The notes under the pieces: generated by a model
What the model saw: only the letters and a program-made list of their open reading frames with translations
Told to the model about the DNA's origin: nothing
The model's database searches: none
Shown: positions 1-8,135 of the stretch, in pieces
Position numbering within the stretch: the first letter of the stretch is position 1
Layout of the letters: the number at the start of each line of letters is the position of its first letter
Source: Allokutzneria sp. A3M-2-11 16
GTDB lineage: Bacteria > Actinomycetota > Actinomycetes > Mycobacteriales > Pseudonocardiaceae
Length of the DNA: 64,000 nucleotides
NCBI RefSeq assembly: GCF_024213555.1
Contig: NZ_JANAVO010000012.1
Location: 87,082-151,081, forward strand
Direction: 5' to 3'
Program-made: the position numbers and the translations under genes

Positions 1-75
1 GCTCTCCTCCCACAGGTGCTCCGACTCGACGATCACGCCGTCCATGTCGAAGATCACTCCGTCGAAGCGCGGCAC
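1..75 (-). CDS. HAD-superfamily hydrolase, 5' end only (cut by window edge)
   Basis: The reverse strand reads from a GTG at 75 into a peptide containing FDMDGVIVESEHLWEE, the first catalytic motif (DxDGV/T) of HAD phosphatases of the beta-phosphoglucomutase type. Asp nucleophile and Asp acid/base are both present. A strong ribosome binding site (GGAGGTGG) lies 4-5 nt before the GTG, which decides the start. The gene begins inside the last codons of the deoR-like gene (22 nt overlap), so it is the fourth cistron of the sugar operon. Substrate is probably a small sugar phosphate, by context. Only 25 codons are visible. Confidence 0.8.
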   Translation of the reverse strand, partial: MPRFDGVIFDMDGVIVESEHLWEES

Positions 76-854
76 TGCGCCACCTCCACCATGATCCCGC
101 GCTCGCGGAGATCCGCCAGTTGTTCTTCGGTGATCCCGTCGTCGACGACCACCGCGTCGAAGGTCTCCAGCGGCACCACCCGGTGCAGCGCCACCCGGCC
201 GAACTTTCCGCTGTCCAGCAACAGGTAGCGGTGCGCGGCGGCGGCCAGCATCGCCCGCTTGACCGAGACGATGTGCTGTTCCTGGTGGTAGGCCAGCCCT
301 TCGGCGGCGGCCGAGGTGGAGACGAACACCGCGTCCACCCGCAGCGCCTCGATCGCCTCGACGCAGCCGACCCCGAGGAAGGAGTCGTGGTTGGGGTCGT
401 AGTCCCCGCCGAGCGCGGTCAGCGAGATCCCCGGAACGCCCGAGAGGACCTTCAGGCCCGCCAGGAAGTTCGTCACCACCCGCAACGGTGTGATGCCGTC
501 GAGCAGCTTCGCCAGCTCCAACACCGAAGTGGAGTCGTCGAGCATCATCGACATGCCCGGTTCCACCAGCCGCCGCGCGGCCCGCGCGATGAGCTGCTTC
601 TGCGTGATCATGGCTTGCTGGCGGAAAAGCACGTTGCTCTCGAACACCCCGGACGGCTGCGTGGTGACACCGCCGCGGAACTTGCGCACCAGACTGCGCC
701 GCTCCAGCTCGTCGAGATCGCGGTGCATCGTCATCAGGCTCACGTCGAAGCGCTCGGCGAGGTCCTGCGCGGTGGCGGTGCCCTCGGCGAGCAACAGCGC
801 GGTCAGCTCGTCCAAGCGGCCTTCGCGGCGGCGCGACAGGTTCTGCTCGCTCAT
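54..854 (-). CDS. DeoR/GlpR-family transcriptional regulator
   Basis: 266 aa repressor of sugar catabolism. An N-terminal DeoR-type helix-turn-helix (about residues 10-60, with TAQDLAERFDVSLMTMHRDL) is followed by the DeoRC sensor domain, which is a ribose-5-phosphate-isomerase-like fold that binds phosphorylated sugars. The open frame extends upstream to 995, but the family start is the ATG at 854 (MSEQNLSRRREG). That ATG overlaps the stop of the histidine phosphatase gene by 4 nt (ATGA), indicating translational coupling. It probably represses its own operon and is released by a sugar phosphate made by the kinase. Effector identity is not visible. Confidence 0.92.
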   Translation of the reverse strand: MSEQNLSRRREGRLDELTALLLAEGTATAQDLAERFDVSLMTMHRDLDELERRSLVRKFRGGVTTQPSGVFESNVLFRQQAMITQKQLIARAARRLVEPGMSMMLDDSTSVLELAKLLDGITPLRVVTNFLAGLKVLSGVPGISLTALGGDYDPNHDSFLGVGCVEAIEALRVDAVFVSTSAAAEGLAYHQEQHIVSVKRAMLAAAAHRYLLLDSGKFGRVALHRVVPLETFDAVVVDDGITEEQLADLRERGIMVEVAQCRASTE

Positions 855-1459
855 CCGGCGGCCCCGACGAGCGGTTCGTTCAGCGAGAGCAACGAGAACT
901 GTCCTTTGTGGACGCGCAGGCGCGCGCCGCGGCAGTTCGCGATCGCCGGGAACACCGTGCGGTACCGCGAAAGCGCGATGCCCAGCATCTCGCACAACGC
1001 CAGCCGCAGCGCGGTGCTGTGCGCGACCACCAGGACGCGTCCGCCGGGGTGCGCGGCGACGGCATCGGCCAGGCCGTCCAGGAACCGCTTCGCCGCGTCC
1101 GCCGGGTGTTCACCGCCGGGCAGGTGGTTGGCGACCGGGTCGGCCTCGAACCGCTTGCGCACGTCGGCGGGCATCTCCGCCGCGGTCAGCCCGTCGCATT
1201 CGCCGAAGTCCAGCTCCAGCAACCGCGGATCGACGACCGGCGTCAGCCCGATCCTGGTCCCGACCGCCGTCGCTGTGATCACGGCGCGGCTCAGCGTCGA
1301 GCAGTGCACCGCGTCCAGCCCCGCGCGCTCGGCCCAGTCCGCCAGCGCCGCCGCCTGTCGCTCGCCGCGTTCGGTCAGCGCGACGTCGGAGCGGCCCGCG
1401 TAGCGGTTTTCCTTGTGCCACACGGTTTCCCCGTGCCGCACGACGGTGAGCTCAGTCAT
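851..1459 (-). CDS. Histidine phosphatase family protein (phosphoglycerate mutase-like)
   Basis: 202 aa protein of the histidine phosphatase (PGM/acid phosphatase) superfamily. The RHGE signature (VVRHGETVWHKENRY, residues 7-21) carries the phosphoryl-accepting His. The acidic ELDFGECDG motif follows near residue 90, and the second catalytic His is in VVAHSTALRLAL near residue 160. It most likely dephosphorylates a sugar phosphate or related metabolite in the pathway of the neighbouring kinase. The start overlaps the kinase stop by 8 nt, and the stop overlaps the deoR-like start by 4 nt. Exact substrate cannot be read from sequence. Confidence 0.88.
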   Translation of the reverse strand: MTELTVVRHGETVWHKENRYAGRSDVALTERGERQAAALADWAERAGLDAVHCSTLSRAVITATAVGTRIGLTPVVDPRLLELDFGECDGLTAAEMPADVRKRFEADPVANHLPGGEHPADAAKRFLDGLADAVAAHPGGRVLVVAHSTALRLALCEMLGIALSRYRTVFPAIANCRGARLRVHKGQFSLLSLNEPLVGAAG

Positions 1460-2879
1460 CGAGCAGGCTCCTCCTCAACCGCTGATAACCCTGTTCGAGG
1501 GCTTCGCCGACCCGCGCGTCCGGCTCGAACACGCGCGCCACCCGCACCATGTCCCGCGCCGCGTCGGCCGTGCTCGTGCCCGATGTGGCCGATGTGCCCG
1601 ATGTTGCGGCGGCGGCCAGCACCGCCATGCCGAACGCGGGCTGAGCGACCTCCGGCAGCTCAAGGGCCCGGCCGAGCACGTCCGCGCGCAGCTGCGTCCA
1701 CGCGGCGCTGCGCACGGCCCCGCCGGTGACCCGGATCGTGTCGCCGACCGGCGCGCCGAGGCCCGCGACGTGCTCGAAGCACAGCCGCTCCACGAACGCC
1801 ACGCCCTGGAGGGTCGCCGCGTAGCGCTCCAGCTCGTCGCGCGGTTCGCCCAGCGTGAAACCCACCGCGTCCGGCCGGACGAACGGGAACCGCTCGCCGC
1901 GCCCGGCCAGCGGATAGCTCACGCAGCCCAGCGCCTCGCGCAGCGGAGCCGCCGCGTCCAGCTCGGCCAGGGCCCGCCCGGGGAACTCGCTGCCGAGCAC
2001 GCCCGCGCCGATGCTCGACGCGCCGCCCGGCCACCAGTGGCCATCGGGGGAGAGGTGGCTGTAGACGCTGCCGTCCGGATCGGTGATCCGCCGCTCGGTG
2101 ACGCCCTTGACGACGAGGGTCGTGCCCAGCACGGAGTTCCAGCTGCCCACGTCCAGCGCGCCGGTGGCCAGTTGCGCCGCGCAGCCGTCGGTCATCCCGG
2201 CGATGATCGGCGTGCCGACCGGCAGCCCGGTGTGCGCCGCCGCCTCCGCGCAGACCCCGCCGAGCACCGCGCCGGGCTTGGTCAGCTCCGGCAGCGGGCC
2301 CAGCTCCGCGAGGACCTCCTCCGGCCAGGACCGGGTGAGCGGATCGGCGCCGGATTTCAGCGCGTGGCTCGTATCGGCCGCGACCGGGTGCCCGGCCAGC
2401 CGCCCGGTGACGAAGTCCGCCTGGTGCAGCACGAGCCCGTCCGGATCGTGATCACGCAGTTCTTGGTTGCGCAGCCACGCGATCCGGCTCAGCGCCCACG
2501 ACGGCTGCGGTCGCACTCCGAGCCGGTCCCACACCGCTGGGTCGATCTTGTCGAGGACGCGGTGGTTCCTCGCGCGGAGATCGTCGTACATCAACGCGGG
2601 CCGCTTCGGCCGGAGCGCACGGTCGGTGAGCACCACGGTGCCCGACGTCGCGCACGTCGCGACGCCCAGCACCGGTCCGTCCGGCGCCGTGGCCAGCGCC
2701 GCGCGCACGGCCGTACCGACCGCCTGCCACCACCGCTCGGCGTCCTGCTCGTGCCGATCGCCGTCGCGGTGGCTGGTCAGCGGCGCGTGACCCTGCCCGA
2801 GGACGCGGCCGCCCAGGTCGCTGACCACGGCGCGCACGCCCTGCGTGCCCAGGTCGATGCCGACCACCAGCTCACCCAC
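1452..2879 (-). CDS. FGGY-family carbohydrate kinase
   Basis: 475 aa ATP-dependent sugar or polyol kinase (FGGY family, xylulokinase/gluconokinase-like). The N-terminal phosphate-1 loop is GIDLGTQGVRAV. The C-terminal half carries the ATPase glycine-rich segment TGGAVRSAAWTQLRAD. I prefer the GTG at 2879 (VGELVVGIDLG) because GGGAGG lies just upstream; a longer frame reaches 2921 without a good ribosome site. It is the first gene of a four-gene operon with phosphatase, DeoR regulator and HAD hydrolase, a usual set for catabolism of an uncommon sugar or sugar alcohol. No transporter is visible in the window. Confidence 0.88.
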   Translation of the reverse strand: MGELVVGIDLGTQGVRAVVSDLGGRVLGQGHAPLTSHRDGDRHEQDAERWWQAVGTAVRAALATAPDGPVLGVATCATSGTVVLTDRALRPKRPALMYDDLRARNHRVLDKIDPAVWDRLGVRPQPSWALSRIAWLRNQELRDHDPDGLVLHQADFVTGRLAGHPVAADTSHALKSGADPLTRSWPEEVLAELGPLPELTKPGAVLGGVCAEAAAHTGLPVGTPIIAGMTDGCAAQLATGALDVGSWNSVLGTTLVVKGVTERRITDPDGSVYSHLSPDGHWWPGGASSIGAGVLGSEFPGRALAELDAAAPLREALGCVSYPLAGRGERFPFVRPDAVGFTLGEPRDELERYAATLQGVAFVERLCFEHVAGLGAPVGDTIRVTGGAVRSAAWTQLRADVLGRALELPEVAQPAFGMAVLAAAATSGTSATSGTSTADAARDMVRVARVFEPDARVGEALEQGYQRLRRSLLDD

Positions 2880-3201
2880 GGCCCGCCTCCCAGGTTGAGG
2901 TCCTGGGTGAGAACTTAACACCTCTTCATCTCAAGTTGGTCGGCCGCATCCGGCCACCGAGTGGTGATCAAGCCTTCGAACGCGCGCCGCGGAAGGTCCG
3001 CGAAGCCCGGCCGGGGCGACTGCGTTGCCGGTGTTCAGCCGCCGCGCCCGTGCTTTCGTTTTCGCTGGTCGGCGGCACGCTGTGCCAGGAGCGAAAGGGG
3101 GCGCACTGGGTCGGCCACGCCTACGGCCCACCAGCACGTGACCCTCACGGTGCGGTGACGGCGGGGCCCGGTCCGGCCTGGGCCCGGCCGCCGCACCGCG
3201 C
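2880..3201. promoter_or_regulatory. Leader/promoter region of the sugar operon with an RBS-proximal inverted repeat
   Basis: No gene is seen here. On the minus strand, a 6-bp perfect inverted repeat (CCCAGG - 7 nt - CCTGGG, 2889-2907) overlaps the ribosome binding site of the FGGY kinase. It could be the DeoR operator or a hairpin that hides the site. The AT-richer stretch 2910-2940 probably holds the promoter. The rest is GC-rich and featureless. Confidence 0.4.
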
Positions 3202-3607
3202 TCAGCCCTGGGGCTGGGAGATGTTGAACATCCACTGGATGCCGAAGCGGTCCTCGCAGGCGCCGTACTCGTCGCCCCACACCTGCTTCTCCAGCGGCGT
3301 CGCCACGGTGCCGCCCGCGATCAGCTTGTCCCAGAAGCCGTGCAGCTCCTCGATGTCGTCACCGTTGACGCAGACGGTGACGGTGTTGCCCGGCCGGTAG
3401 TCCATCCCGGGCGGGGTGTCCGCGCCCATGATCCGGAAGCCGCTGTCCGTGACGAGCAGGCTGTGCATGATCAGGTCGGCCCCGTCGGTCATGCCGAACT
3501 CGCCGAAGGTGTTCACCTCCAGTGTGCCGCCGAAGACCTCCCGGTAGAACTCCATGGCCTGGCGCGTTGTCGGTGAAGCTGAGGTAGGGGTTGAGGTGAG
3601 AAGCCAC
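3202..3607 (-). pseudogene. VOC/PhnB-like glyoxalase-fold protein, frameshifted
   Basis: The protein is a small VOC-superfamily member (PhnB/DUF1338-like, one betaalphabetabetabeta pair). It reads ASHLNPYLSFTDNA in one frame and then QAMEFYREVFGGTLEVNTFG in another. The frames meet at the GCGCG run near 3562-3566. The open interval 3605-3202 is 406 nt, two bases short of 136 codons, so loss of a GC dinucleotide explains it. AGGAGG precedes the GTG at 3607. The C-terminal part, with the metal-site region and WMFNISQPQG end, is intact. It may be a real pseudogene or a sequencing error in a GC repeat. Confidence 0.8.
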
Positions 3608-3874
3608 GTTGATCCTCCTGGTTTCGGTCGGAACCGCATCGTGGCACCACCCCCTGACAGTCGCGACAGGATCACCGCGCCCGCCCGTGACGCACTCCCC
3701 GGGACCGCCGGTATCGCCGGGCGCACTGTCCACTGTGGAGCATCAGCCCCGCTGATATCGACCGGTGCAATGGCTTCGCTTGAGATGAATGGCCATTTCT
3801 TATGATTCTTCACATTTGCGAAGTCGGTTGGCGCGAGACTTCCTCGTGAACCTCAGGCGGCCCAGAGGAGAAGG

Positions 3875-4168
3875 ATGAGCGGGAAAATTCCGGCGATCGT
3901 GATGATGGCCCTCGCCGGGTCATTCGGACTGGTGGGTGCGGGTTCGGCGACAGCGGAGGACGGTGGTTCTCCGCGAACGTGCGGATACTACGAGGACGCG
4001 ATCAACGCGGTCTACAACCATTGCGTCCCTCCGCACGGGAGCAACATCCAGATCGAGATCAACAAGACTTTCGAGGGCAACGAGTTCCAGTGTGTGCCTC
4101 CAGAGGTCAAGCTGATTGGCGGCGCACTGTTCACCCAGGACGCGTGGGCAACGGGACGGCGTTGCTGA
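3875..4168 (+). CDS. Small secreted protein (DUF6355-like)
   Basis: 97 aa protein with a Sec signal peptide (residues 1-27: MSGKIPAIVMMALAGSFG, then AxA-type site GSATA). The short mature domain contains four cysteines (TCGYY, NHC, FQC, RRC) likely to form two disulfides. GAGGAGAAGG directly precedes the ATG. The CGYYE...YNHC pattern resembles small actinobacterial secreted proteins catalogued as DUF6355; this is from memory and function is unknown. It stands alone, next to the decayed lanthipeptide synthetase, with no operon partner. Confidence 0.7.
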   Translation: MSGKIPAIVMMALAGSFGLVGAGSATAEDGGSPRTCGYYEDAINAVYNHCVPPHGSNIQIEINKTFEGNEFQCVPPEVKLIGGALFTQDAWATGRRC

Positions 4169-4430
4169 ACAGTCACCGTGCACGTCTCAAGAAATGGAAG
4201 AATATGTTCTAGCGGCCTCGGTCGGGCTGTCCCTTCCGGCGTCCCCCCTTCGCTGCGGCCTTAGCACGGCCCGCACTGTCGCCGAATCGGGTTATATGCA
4301 CGGTCCCTACTAGAAGAACTGTTCTTCCAGCCCCCAGTTCGTCAAAATGAGTCACGGTTCCACGGCCGCCACCGCGTGTATCAGGGCACAATCCACAGAG
4401 TGCGGGCCATGCGGAAAGCCTCAAGGGCAG
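4169..4430. other. Gene-free stretch
   Basis: No coding signal convinced me between the secreted-protein gene and the lanthipeptide synthetase remnant. The stretch is locally AT-richer than its surroundings (around 4180-4360), which is compatible with a degraded or horizontally acquired segment. Confidence 0.5.
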
Positions 4431-4870
4431 TACGACCGGCTTGAAGCGCGACAATGGAGACACCGAGCCGGGATCGTGCAGGCAGGCCGATCCCGGCAAG
4501 GCCGGTGAACAGCCCGGCGGAGACGAGGTTCGGGTGCGGTCCGCAGTTGGTCACGCCACGCTTGCTCGTCGCGACACCGCGCCACGGGTTGCGCTGGTTC
4601 GTCGGCGGTGACGTCGAGGCCGAACTCGACGGTGTCGCGCACATTCCGCCAGTCGTCGATCTTCGCGTCGAACGGATGTGCCTCGTAGTGGAGCGCGGCC
4701 CGCATCGCGTCCCGGACCACGCTGAGCGGCCGCACGCGGTGCAGAGCGGTAAGTCCCATGAGCGCTCCCGAGGCTCCCGACACGATCTCGAAGTGGGTAT
4801 CGCAGGCGATGCCGGATCTCAGCCGCCGCGCCAACTCGATCGCGGGAGTGCGCAGATCCTGGTTCGGCAG
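4431..4870 (-). pseudogene. Remnant of class II lanthipeptide synthetase (LanM) cyclase domain
   Basis: Fragments of the LanC-like C-terminal domain appear in different frames. One frame has HFEIVSGASGALMGLTALHR (about 4790-4735), which matches the LanM/LanC 'SGxAGxxxGLLALH' region. It continues with HYEAHPFDAKIDDWRNVRDT. A second frame (about 4554-4434) has VSAGLFTGLAGIGL, the LanM C-terminal 'PGLMTGLAGIGYGLLRL' motif. The zinc-binding core that should lie between them (WCHG and CH motifs) is missing, so there is an internal deletion as well as at least one frameshift. No dehydratase domain or precursor peptide is recognisable nearby. Confidence 0.65.
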
Positions 4871-5178
4871 CGCTCGTTCCCTGACAAGGGAAAGCGGCGA
4901 ACGGCGCCGCAGAGGTAAGCGGGAAAGGTCCGGATGGTCCGCTGACCTGCCCTTCCTCCGCGGCATCCAGCACGACCAACTCGGCCTCGCGACCACCGGC
5001 GGACTCGATCGACCGTAAGGAGAATAATCGATTTTAGCAACTATAATCAACTTAGGCCCCAGGAATCGGGGACGCGGGCGCCTGCCTGAGCCCATGCGTG
5101 AGATGACGATGCACCTCGTTCAACGCCTACGCGACTAGGAGCCCGGGGCGGTACTCGGCTCGGGCTGGCGATCGATGC
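4871..5178. other. Gene-free stretch upstream of the LanM remnant
   Basis: Open frames here look like chance frames or the degraded upstream part of the LanM remnant. An AT-rich patch at about 5020-5060 is notable against the GC-rich background. I see nothing else I can support. Confidence 0.4.
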
Positions 5179-5835
5179 TCAACGCCGGGCTGGCGCCGCG
5201 TTCATGTACGAGCGCAGAAACGCCTCCGCTCCCGCGCGCGCTCGCGCGGCGACGTGATCAGCGGCGAGCGGGCGCGCCGCGAAGAGTGCCCGGTCCAGCG
5301 GTGCCCCCATGACGAGGAACGCGAAGTGCTCGGCGGCCAGTTCCGGTTCCGGGACGTGGAGCAGGCCGCGCTCGTGAAAGCGGCGCAGACCTTCGGCGAG
5401 ACTGTCCATCACACGGCCGGGAGCCCGCGCGTAGTAGTCATCGGCGAGGTCGGGGAAGCGCTCCGCCTCGCCGATGAGCAGTCGCCGCAGTCGCAGGACC
5501 GGTCCGCCGAGCACGGCGGCGGCGAGCCGGACGGCGACGTCGCGGAGTTCGCCGGCGACGTCGCCGGTGGTGCCGAGTTCGACCGACAGTTGCCGGGAGA
5601 ACCGTTCCGCCGTCACCAGCGCCTCGGCGAGGGTTTCCCGGAACAGCTGTTCCTTGCCCCCGAACACGTTGTAGATCGTCCGCTTGGACACCCGCGCCTC
5701 GGCCGCGATCTCGTCGACGTTCGCGCCCACGTACCCGTTGCGCAGGAAGTGCTCTGTCGCCGCGGCCACGATCACGGCGCGCGAGCGCGCCACCCGCGGG
5801 TCCAGCCCCTCCGAGCCGTCCTTCGCCGAACCCAC
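5179..5835 (-). CDS. TetR/AcrR-family transcriptional regulator
   Basis: 218 aa repressor. The N-terminal TetR helix-turn-helix (about residues 20-65, including VDEIAAEARVSKRTIYNVFG and GKEQLF) is followed by a ligand-binding C-terminal domain of the AefR-like type. Start is GTG at 5835 with an upstream GGAGAACGGGGG. It is divergent from a DUF998 membrane protein gene with about 104 nt between the starts. That region holds three phased GCACT-type half sites, so the simplest model is control of both genes. Ligand unknown. Confidence 0.92.
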   Translation of the reverse strand: MGSAKDGSEGLDPRVARSRAVIVAAATEHFLRNGYVGANVDEIAAEARVSKRTIYNVFGGKEQLFRETLAEALVTAERFSRQLSVELGTTGDVAGELRDVAVRLAAAVLGGPVLRLRRLLIGEAERFPDLADDYYARAPGRVMDSLAEGLRRFHERGLLHVPEPELAAEHFAFLVMGAPLDRALFAARPLAADHVAARARAGAEAFLRSYMNAAPARR

Positions 5836-5862
5836 ACGCGCCCCCGTTCTCCGGCATCTTAT

Positions 5863-5916
5863 GCACTCAACAGTTTACTACAACACTCAGCGGTGTAATA
5901 CTGCACTTGTCAGTGC
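5863..5916. promoter_or_regulatory. Putative TetR operator array
   Basis: Three direct repeats (GCACTCAAC at 5863, ACACTCAGC at 5883, GCACTTGTC at 5903) lie exactly 20 bp apart, about two helical turns. The last is also half of a GCACT-TGTC-AGTGC inverted repeat (5903-5916). They sit between the divergent tetR-like and DUF998 starts. Function is inferred from position. Confidence 0.45.
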
Positions 5917-5939
5917 AACTTCTGGCTGGAGGAAGAGCG

Positions 5940-6620
5940 ATGGCGGACACGGCCCGAGGACGCGACGAGGGTTTCGACATGGCGGCAGCAGTGACGCGGT
6001 CACTGCTGGGCTGGGGCGTCGTCGCCGGGATCTTCTACCTGGTCGTCGGCGTCGCGCTGGCCCTGACCAGGCCCGGGTTCGACTTCGGGCGGCACGCGCT
6101 GAGCCTGTTGACGCTCGGGGACTTCGGCTGGGCGCAGACGACCAACCTGATCCTCGCCGGGCTCATGACCCTCGCCGCCGCTGCCGGGGTGCGGCGCGCG
6201 ACGGATTCCACGGTGGCGAGCGCGCTGATCGAGGTCTACGGGCTGTGCCTGGTCGGCAGCGCGATCTTCCCGCCCGACCCCATGGCGGGTTTCCCAGCGG
6301 GCGTACCGGCTTCGGAAGGCTCCCTGAGCGGCGTGCTGCACCTGGCCTTCGGCGCCGTCGGCTTCCTGTGCTTGGCCATCGCCGCGTTCGTCGTGGCCGG
6401 GTGGTTCGCCAAGCGTGGTGAGGTGCGGCAGGCGCTGTACTCGCGCGTCAGCGGCGCGGTGGTGGCGCTCGGCTTCATCGGCGGTGCCGCGCTGGCCACC
6501 TCTGCGGTGGGCGTGGCGTGCCTGTGGATCGCGGTGGTCACCGGGTGGGCTTGGTTGGCGGTGACCTCGGTCGGCCTGTACCGCACCGTGCCCCACCCCG
6601 ACGGCGCCAAAGCTTCCTAG
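5940..6620 (+). CDS. DUF998 family integral membrane protein
   Basis: 226 aa protein with about six predicted transmembrane segments (for example GWGVVAGIFYLVVGVALAL, and two C-terminal segments around FIGGAALATSAVGVACLWI and VVTGWAWLAV). A central loop GSAIFPPDPMAGFPAG matches the conserved 'F..D' loop of DUF998 proteins. GGAGGAAG lies 7 nt before the ATG at 5940; a longer frame from 5907 lacks this. Function of the family is not established. Divergence from the TetR gene suggests it is the main regulatory target. Confidence 0.85.
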   Translation: MADTARGRDEGFDMAAAVTRSLLGWGVVAGIFYLVVGVALALTRPGFDFGRHALSLLTLGDFGWAQTTNLILAGLMTLAAAAGVRRATDSTVASALIEVYGLCLVGSAIFPPDPMAGFPAGVPASEGSLSGVLHLAFGAVGFLCLAIAAFVVAGWFAKRGEVRQALYSRVSGAVVALGFIGGAALATSAVGVACLWIAVVTGWAWLAVTSVGLYRTVPHPDGAKAS

Positions 6621-6697
6621 TCCGTGTCCTGCAAGTGGTCCCCAGCAACCGTGACGCCCCCGTGCTCGCCACCCCAAACATCACCACCGCAGCCCAA

Positions 6698-6766
6698 ACT
6701 CCCGTTTCGTACTCAAAACGGGTTTTTGGAGCGCTCTTTTTCCCGTTATGAGTACGAAACGGGGTT
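6698..6766. terminator. Long inverted repeat between convergent genes
   Basis: A perfect 15-bp inverted repeat (CCCGTTTCGTACTCA at 6701-6715, complement at 6749-6763) extends outward with one mismatch and encloses a T-rich loop. It lies between the 3' ends of the DUF998 gene and the minus-strand DoxX gene, a place suited to a bidirectional terminator. Its length and low GC also fit a small palindromic repeat element. Confidence 0.55.
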
Positions 6767-6892
6767 CTCTAGACGGCGCGCGCGGGGGATGGGGTGTGCG
6801 GGCGCGTGGGGTGCATGGGCTCAGTTTACGTGGTGTGCGGAGTGCTTGAGGACTTAGGACAGGGCCTAGCCGCATGACGGCGCCAACGCTTC

Positions 6893-7240
6893 CTAGCCGA
6901 AGGACAACAGGAGCGTCGCGGTGGGCAGCGCGAGGAAGAACAGCGGAGCGGCGATGTTGTACAGGACTCCGGCGCGGACGTGAGCGGCGACAGCGCCGAC
7001 GTAGAACGCGATCAAACCGAGAGTGGCAGCGGTGCCGACGAGAGGAATCCCGAGCAAGCCCAGGAGCAACCCGGCGGCACCCGCTGCCTTGAGGGTGGCC
7101 AAGGTCGGCAGCCACGACAGGGGCACGCCGACCTCGGCCGAGTTGGCGACGACGAACTCGGCCTTGGCGAAGTCCGCGGCGGCGATGGCGAGGTTCGCGG
7201 TGATGGTGACGCAGGCGGCGATGACGTATGCGGTGCTCAT
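6893..7240 (-). CDS. DoxX family membrane protein
   Basis: 115 aa protein with four hydrophobic helices typical of DoxX-like proteins (residues about 5-25, 40-62, 66-88, 93-113). It contains the LKAAGAAGLLLGLLGIP segment common to DoxX_2 proteins. The ATG at 7240 is only 34 nt downstream of the LLM oxidoreductase stop on the same strand, so it is probably the last gene of the hydrazine-type operon. DoxX proteins are thought to act in membrane redox or respiratory contexts. A specific role here is unknown. Confidence 0.82.
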   Translation of the reverse strand: MSTAYVIAACVTITANLAIAAADFAKAEFVVANSAEVGVPLSWLPTLATLKAAGAAGLLLGLLGIPLVGTAATLGLIAFYVGAVAAHVRAGVLYNIAAPLFFLALPTATLLLSFG

Positions 7241-7274
7241 ACTCCATCGACGACGCGCACGCCGGAAAGGTGAC

Positions 7275-8135
7275 TCAGGGGCGCGGGCCCATGCGGATGC
7301 GCTCGTTCATCGCCTCGATGGGCCATGGGCCCTCGTCGGCCCAGCCGTAGGACCACGGCGCCAGGGTCTCCATCCACCAGGTGACACCGGCCTCGGCGTA
7401 GTCGTCCATGACGGCGGTCTTGCCGTCCGGGGTGCTGCCCCAGTGCACGACGTCGAACGCGGTGTCGCTGGTGCGCTGGCGCTGGATGGCCGCGATCACC
7501 TCGCGGGTGCTGTCCACGGACATCATCTCGTGGTAGCCGAGACCATCGCCCATCGGCACCACACCGTCCCACCTCGCGGCGCGGGCGAACGGGCGCGGGC
7601 GCGGCCACACGCCCGCCACCCAGATCGGAATCCTGGGGAACTGCAAGGGGGTCGGCCGGAAGGTGATCTCCGAGACCTGGAACTGCTCGCCGGAATGGGA
7701 GAACGGCTGGCCGGACCACAGGCCGGTGACGATCTCCAGCGCCTCGTCGAGCTTGGCGGCCCGGACGCGGCCGGAGGGGTCCTCGCCGAACTTGGCGAAC
7801 TCCAGCTCCGGGGGGAAGCCGAGGCCCACGCCGAGGGTGAGGCGACCGCCGGACAGGTGGTCCAGCGCGACCGTCTCCCTGGCGACCTTCCACGGACGGC
7901 GACGGGCGAGCGGGGTGACGATGGGGCCGATGCGCATCCGCTCGGTCGCGGCGGCCACGGCGGCCAGGGTGATCCAGGGGTCGCCGATGGGCGGCGGGTT
8001 GACCAGGTCGGAGACGAGGTGGTCGCACACGAAGAACCCGTCCCAGCCCGCCCGCTCGGCGTCCTGGGCGAGGGAGGCGATCAGGCGGGGGTTGGCGTAC
8101 TCCTCGAAGAGGGGCAGGTTGATGGCGTAGCGCAT
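7275..8135 (-). CDS. LLM-class F420-dependent oxidoreductase
   Basis: 286 aa luciferase-like monooxygenase-fold protein. The N-terminus MRYAINLPLF..., the DGFFVCDHL strand and the GGRLTLGVGLGFPPEL phosphate/F420-contact region are typical. The ATG at 8135 overlaps the stop of the MetRS-like gene (TGATG), showing tight coupling; the frame itself continues upstream but has no independent start. As part of the N-N bond operon it may oxidise or reduce the hydrazine intermediate or product. F420 rather than FMN as cofactor is an inference from actinobacterial relatives. Confidence 0.87.
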   Translation of the reverse strand: MRYAINLPLFEEYANPRLIASLAQDAERAGWDGFFVCDHLVSDLVNPPPIGDPWITLAAVAAATERMRIGPIVTPLARRRPWKVARETVALDHLSGGRLTLGVGLGFPPELEFAKFGEDPSGRVRAAKLDEALEIVTGLWSGQPFSHSGEQFQVSEITFRPTPLQFPRIPIWVAGVWPRPRPFARAARWDGVVPMGDGLGYHEMMSVDSTREVIAAIQRQRTSDTAFDVVHWGSTPDGKTAVMDDYAEAGVTWWMETLAPWSYGWADEGPWPIEAMNERIRMGPRP

